From assembly GCF_024679245.1 (NCBI RefSeq), contig NC_090184.1:15829644-15893643 (forward strand): DNA of 64,000 nt. The letters are read 5' to 3'. Source of the DNA: Pseudorasbora parva (taxonomy: Eukaryota; Chordata; Actinopteri; Cypriniformes; Gobionidae). Both the position numbers and the translations under genes were made by a program. Each line of letters begins with the position of its first letter. Within the stretch, counting starts at the first letter, position 1. Positions 61,765 to 64,000 of this stretch are shown piece by piece. The notes beneath the pieces were generated by a model that searched no databases, was not told the origin of the DNA, and saw only the letters and a program-made list of their open reading frames with translations.

Positions 61765-63222
61765 TTAACCCTCTGGTGCTTTTCGGTCATTTCTGACCGA
61801 AAGATTTTCTGTTTTAAAATTTTAAAAATCCCAGCTTCATCAGAATGATATGAAACTTGGTGACTTTTTTAGCATTAGGTATGTAAAAAAATAAAAATTG
61901 GGGTCATGATTCAACCATGCTATTGGTCATTAAAAAAAAAGTAACGTTCATTGTCTTCGGTCATAAATGACCGACCATAGGAAATGAATGGGAAATCGGC
62001 AAAAATACAAAAATTCCCTGAATTTTTGTGTGTACAATCTACAAATCGGCCACGATGCTGAAAAAAAGTACACAGCAGTAAAGGGGTGACACTCTAAAAC
62101 ATCAAGAGTGTAATACTGACACATCTAATCACACACACCCGCACACTTATACACACACACACCTATGAAAAATTTAACCTATGAACCACATTTTGAATTT
62201 TTAAAAATCACAGCTTCATCTAAAAATTAAAAAAATTGGTAACTTTTTTAGCATTAGGTATGTAAACACACACAAAAAAGTAGGGCATGATTCAGGCCTG
62301 CTAAGTGGTCATAAAAAAATTACTTCCACTTGTGCTCTTCAGTCCAAAATGACCCCCATAGGAAATGAATGGGAAATCTGCAAAAACACAAATATTTGCA
62401 GAATATTTGTGAGTACAATCTACAAATCGGCCACAATGCTGAAAAAAAGTACACATCAGTATAGGGATGACACTCTAAAACATCAGGAGTGTGATATTGA
62501 CACATCCACTCACACACACACGCACACTTATACACACACACACCCATGAAAAACTGAACCTATGAACTACATTTTGAATTATTAAAAATCACATCTTCGT
62601 CAGAATGATATGAAACTTGGTGACTTTTCTAACATTAGGTGTGTAAACACACAAAAAAATACTCCCACTTGCCTCTTCTGTCAAAAATGACCACCATAGG
62701 AAATGAATGGGAAATCTCCAAAAACACAAATTCACAGAAAAAAAAAATCACCATTTCTAAAAAAAAAATTTTTTTTTAATTATATAAAAATAGTAGTTTA
62801 TATTTTTTTAACTATATATTCAAATCCAGCTAAAAAAAATTTATTGAAAGTGTTGAAAAGTGAACTTGGGAATTCACAAGCCCCTCCATAGAGACCTCTG
62901 GATTACACCCATGGTTGCATAATTTCTTAAATAAATCCAAAAGAGGGCGCTAATCTATCTTCAACTATTTTTTTTTTTTTTTTGAAGGACTAGTCTCTAT
63001 TTTAACCTAAAATACTGCAATAAATAAAAATAAAAATAAAAATAAACAAATAAATAAATAAATAATTAAATTATTTTATAATTATAAATGGCAAAAATAG
63101 ACAATAATTAATATTGCATTGGTTTTTCTGGGGTGGAGGAAGTTTAATTTTTAGGTGTCCGGTCACGTATGACCGGGAAGACAACCAATGTAACCCCTAA
63201 ACGAGGAGCACCAGAGGGTTAA
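61765..63222. mobile_element. TTAA-site element with internal triplication
   Basis: Begins ttaaccctctggtgctttt and ends aggagcaccagagggttaa: a 16-bp inverted repeat including the TTAA. The inner edges carry cggtcatttctgaccg and cggtcacgtatgaccg palindromes. Between them lie three tandem units. No transposase frame. Confidence 0.88.
61800..62720. repeat. three tandem units of about 375 bp inside the TTAA element
   Basis: Each unit has gaaacttggtgacttttt-like sequence with agcattaggtatgtaaa (61855, 62236, 62612) and then ccataggaaatgaatgggaa (61975, 62356, 62693), with a CA-rich segment between. The third is shortened. Confidence 0.85.
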
Positions 63223-64000
63223 TTGTAAATGATCATATAATCTCTATTTATTTATTTTTTAGTAATGTAAACTTGGCTAGCTTTAACTACCAATAAATGC
63301 TGACTTGCTAATTGGTAAAACAATAATTTGATAGCCATAGTACAGAAATTCCTGAATGAGTACGGCAGAACATCCAGTTCTCAAACGAAGCTCCTCATGA
63401 TGGTAACCCCAAAAAAAGCTTTGTGCTAAGCTAGGCTAGCGTTGGGTGCGTCAGACAGAGTTATGGCACGCACGGGGATGAGAATGTTAGGTATGGACTA
63501 ATATCTAACTCTGGGGGATAGAATGAATAAGCTAAAGTCACAAAAAGTCGGCATGTTCCTTTAAGTTGGTCTAAATGACAAGAAATAAGTTCTTAAAACT
63601 CAAAACAATGAAACAATTCACATCACCTAAAATGTGTCCGTTTTGTGAACTCAAAAGAAAAAGAACATTCAAAATATTCATAAAAGGTCATTTGATTGAA
63701 CCAAGTTGCTTATTTTTATTTTAAGTTTTCCTTATTCAAAGTCTTTTTTTTTTTTTTGTACTTGATTGTATTGTCTTTAGCCATGCTGAAATAGTTTTTG
63801 AGTGGCCTCATGCATCCTTGCCATTAATGTTAGCAATACAAGAATATATCCAGTGTGACCAAGCTAAAGAGTGTGGAGGTTCCTGAGCGGAAATTACAAT
63901 TAGAAGATGAGGAAAGCTTCATTAAATGATGTTTTCTATGAGAGAGATACAGCCTATCAATCAGTTTGTTGTGGCTTAAATGATCTTTGTTTGTTTGTTT
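63223..64000. other. intergenic, no gene seen
   Basis: Contains fragments resembling fish repeats (for example gtcggcatgttcctttaag at 63548) but no clear boundaries. No exon of a neighbouring gene was recognised. Confidence 0.45.

Overview
This is vertebrate, almost certainly cyprinid-type teleost, genomic DNA (zebrafish/carp/barb-like). It holds one multi-exon gene with GT-AG introns. It is AT-rich, carries long (AT)n, (ATCT)n and (CA)n microsatellites, and is packed with transposon families typical of cyprinid genomes: Tc1-like, hAT, TTAA-site elements, DIRS-type tyrosine-recombinase retrotransposons, CR1/L2/Jockey-like LINEs and a tRNA-derived SINE.

The only host gene I can support is slc12a5 (KCC2, the neuronal K-Cl cotransporter) on the + strand. 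Twenty-five coding exons lie between 12933 and 50031. Joined, they keep one open frame of 1098 complete codons, and every junction agrees in phase. Landmarks sit at a constant offset from mammalian KCC2 numbering: four cysteines of the large extracellular loop at offset 14, and three regulatory phosphosites (equivalents of T906, S940 and T1007) at offset 15. Only the short first coding exon with the start codon was not found; it lies upstream or went unrecognised in 1-12932. Whether this is the fish a or b paralogue cannot be decided here. A long 3' untranslated region probably runs from 50032 to a poly(A) signal at 57295-57300.

Layout. 1-12932: upstream or first-intron sequence with a decayed Tc1-like transposon, two hAT elements with 8-bp target duplications, a second Tc1-like remnant and a long AT tract. 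12933-16849: exons for the cytoplasmic N-terminus and TM1/2. 16850-26112: large introns with a ZBED-type hAT element, an (ATCT)50 array and a rearranged DIRS element. 26113-36285: TM4-TM9 exons, with introns full of TTAA-site elements, a foldback element and compound AT arrays. 36286-40889: an intron with a second DIRS remnant. 40890-50031: TM10-12 and the cytoplasmic C-terminus, including a 15-bp microexon. 50032-57300: candidate 3' UTR with a tandem duplication and a 240-bp repeat array. 57301-64000: intergenic, with a broken LINE, two TTAA-site elements and a SINE.

I found no operon, CRISPR array, bacterial system or obviously new coding system. The notable structure is in the repeats: nested insertions whose order can be read, inverted copies of one element flanking a single KCC2 exon, and a DIRS element with three copies of a terminal-repeat segment.
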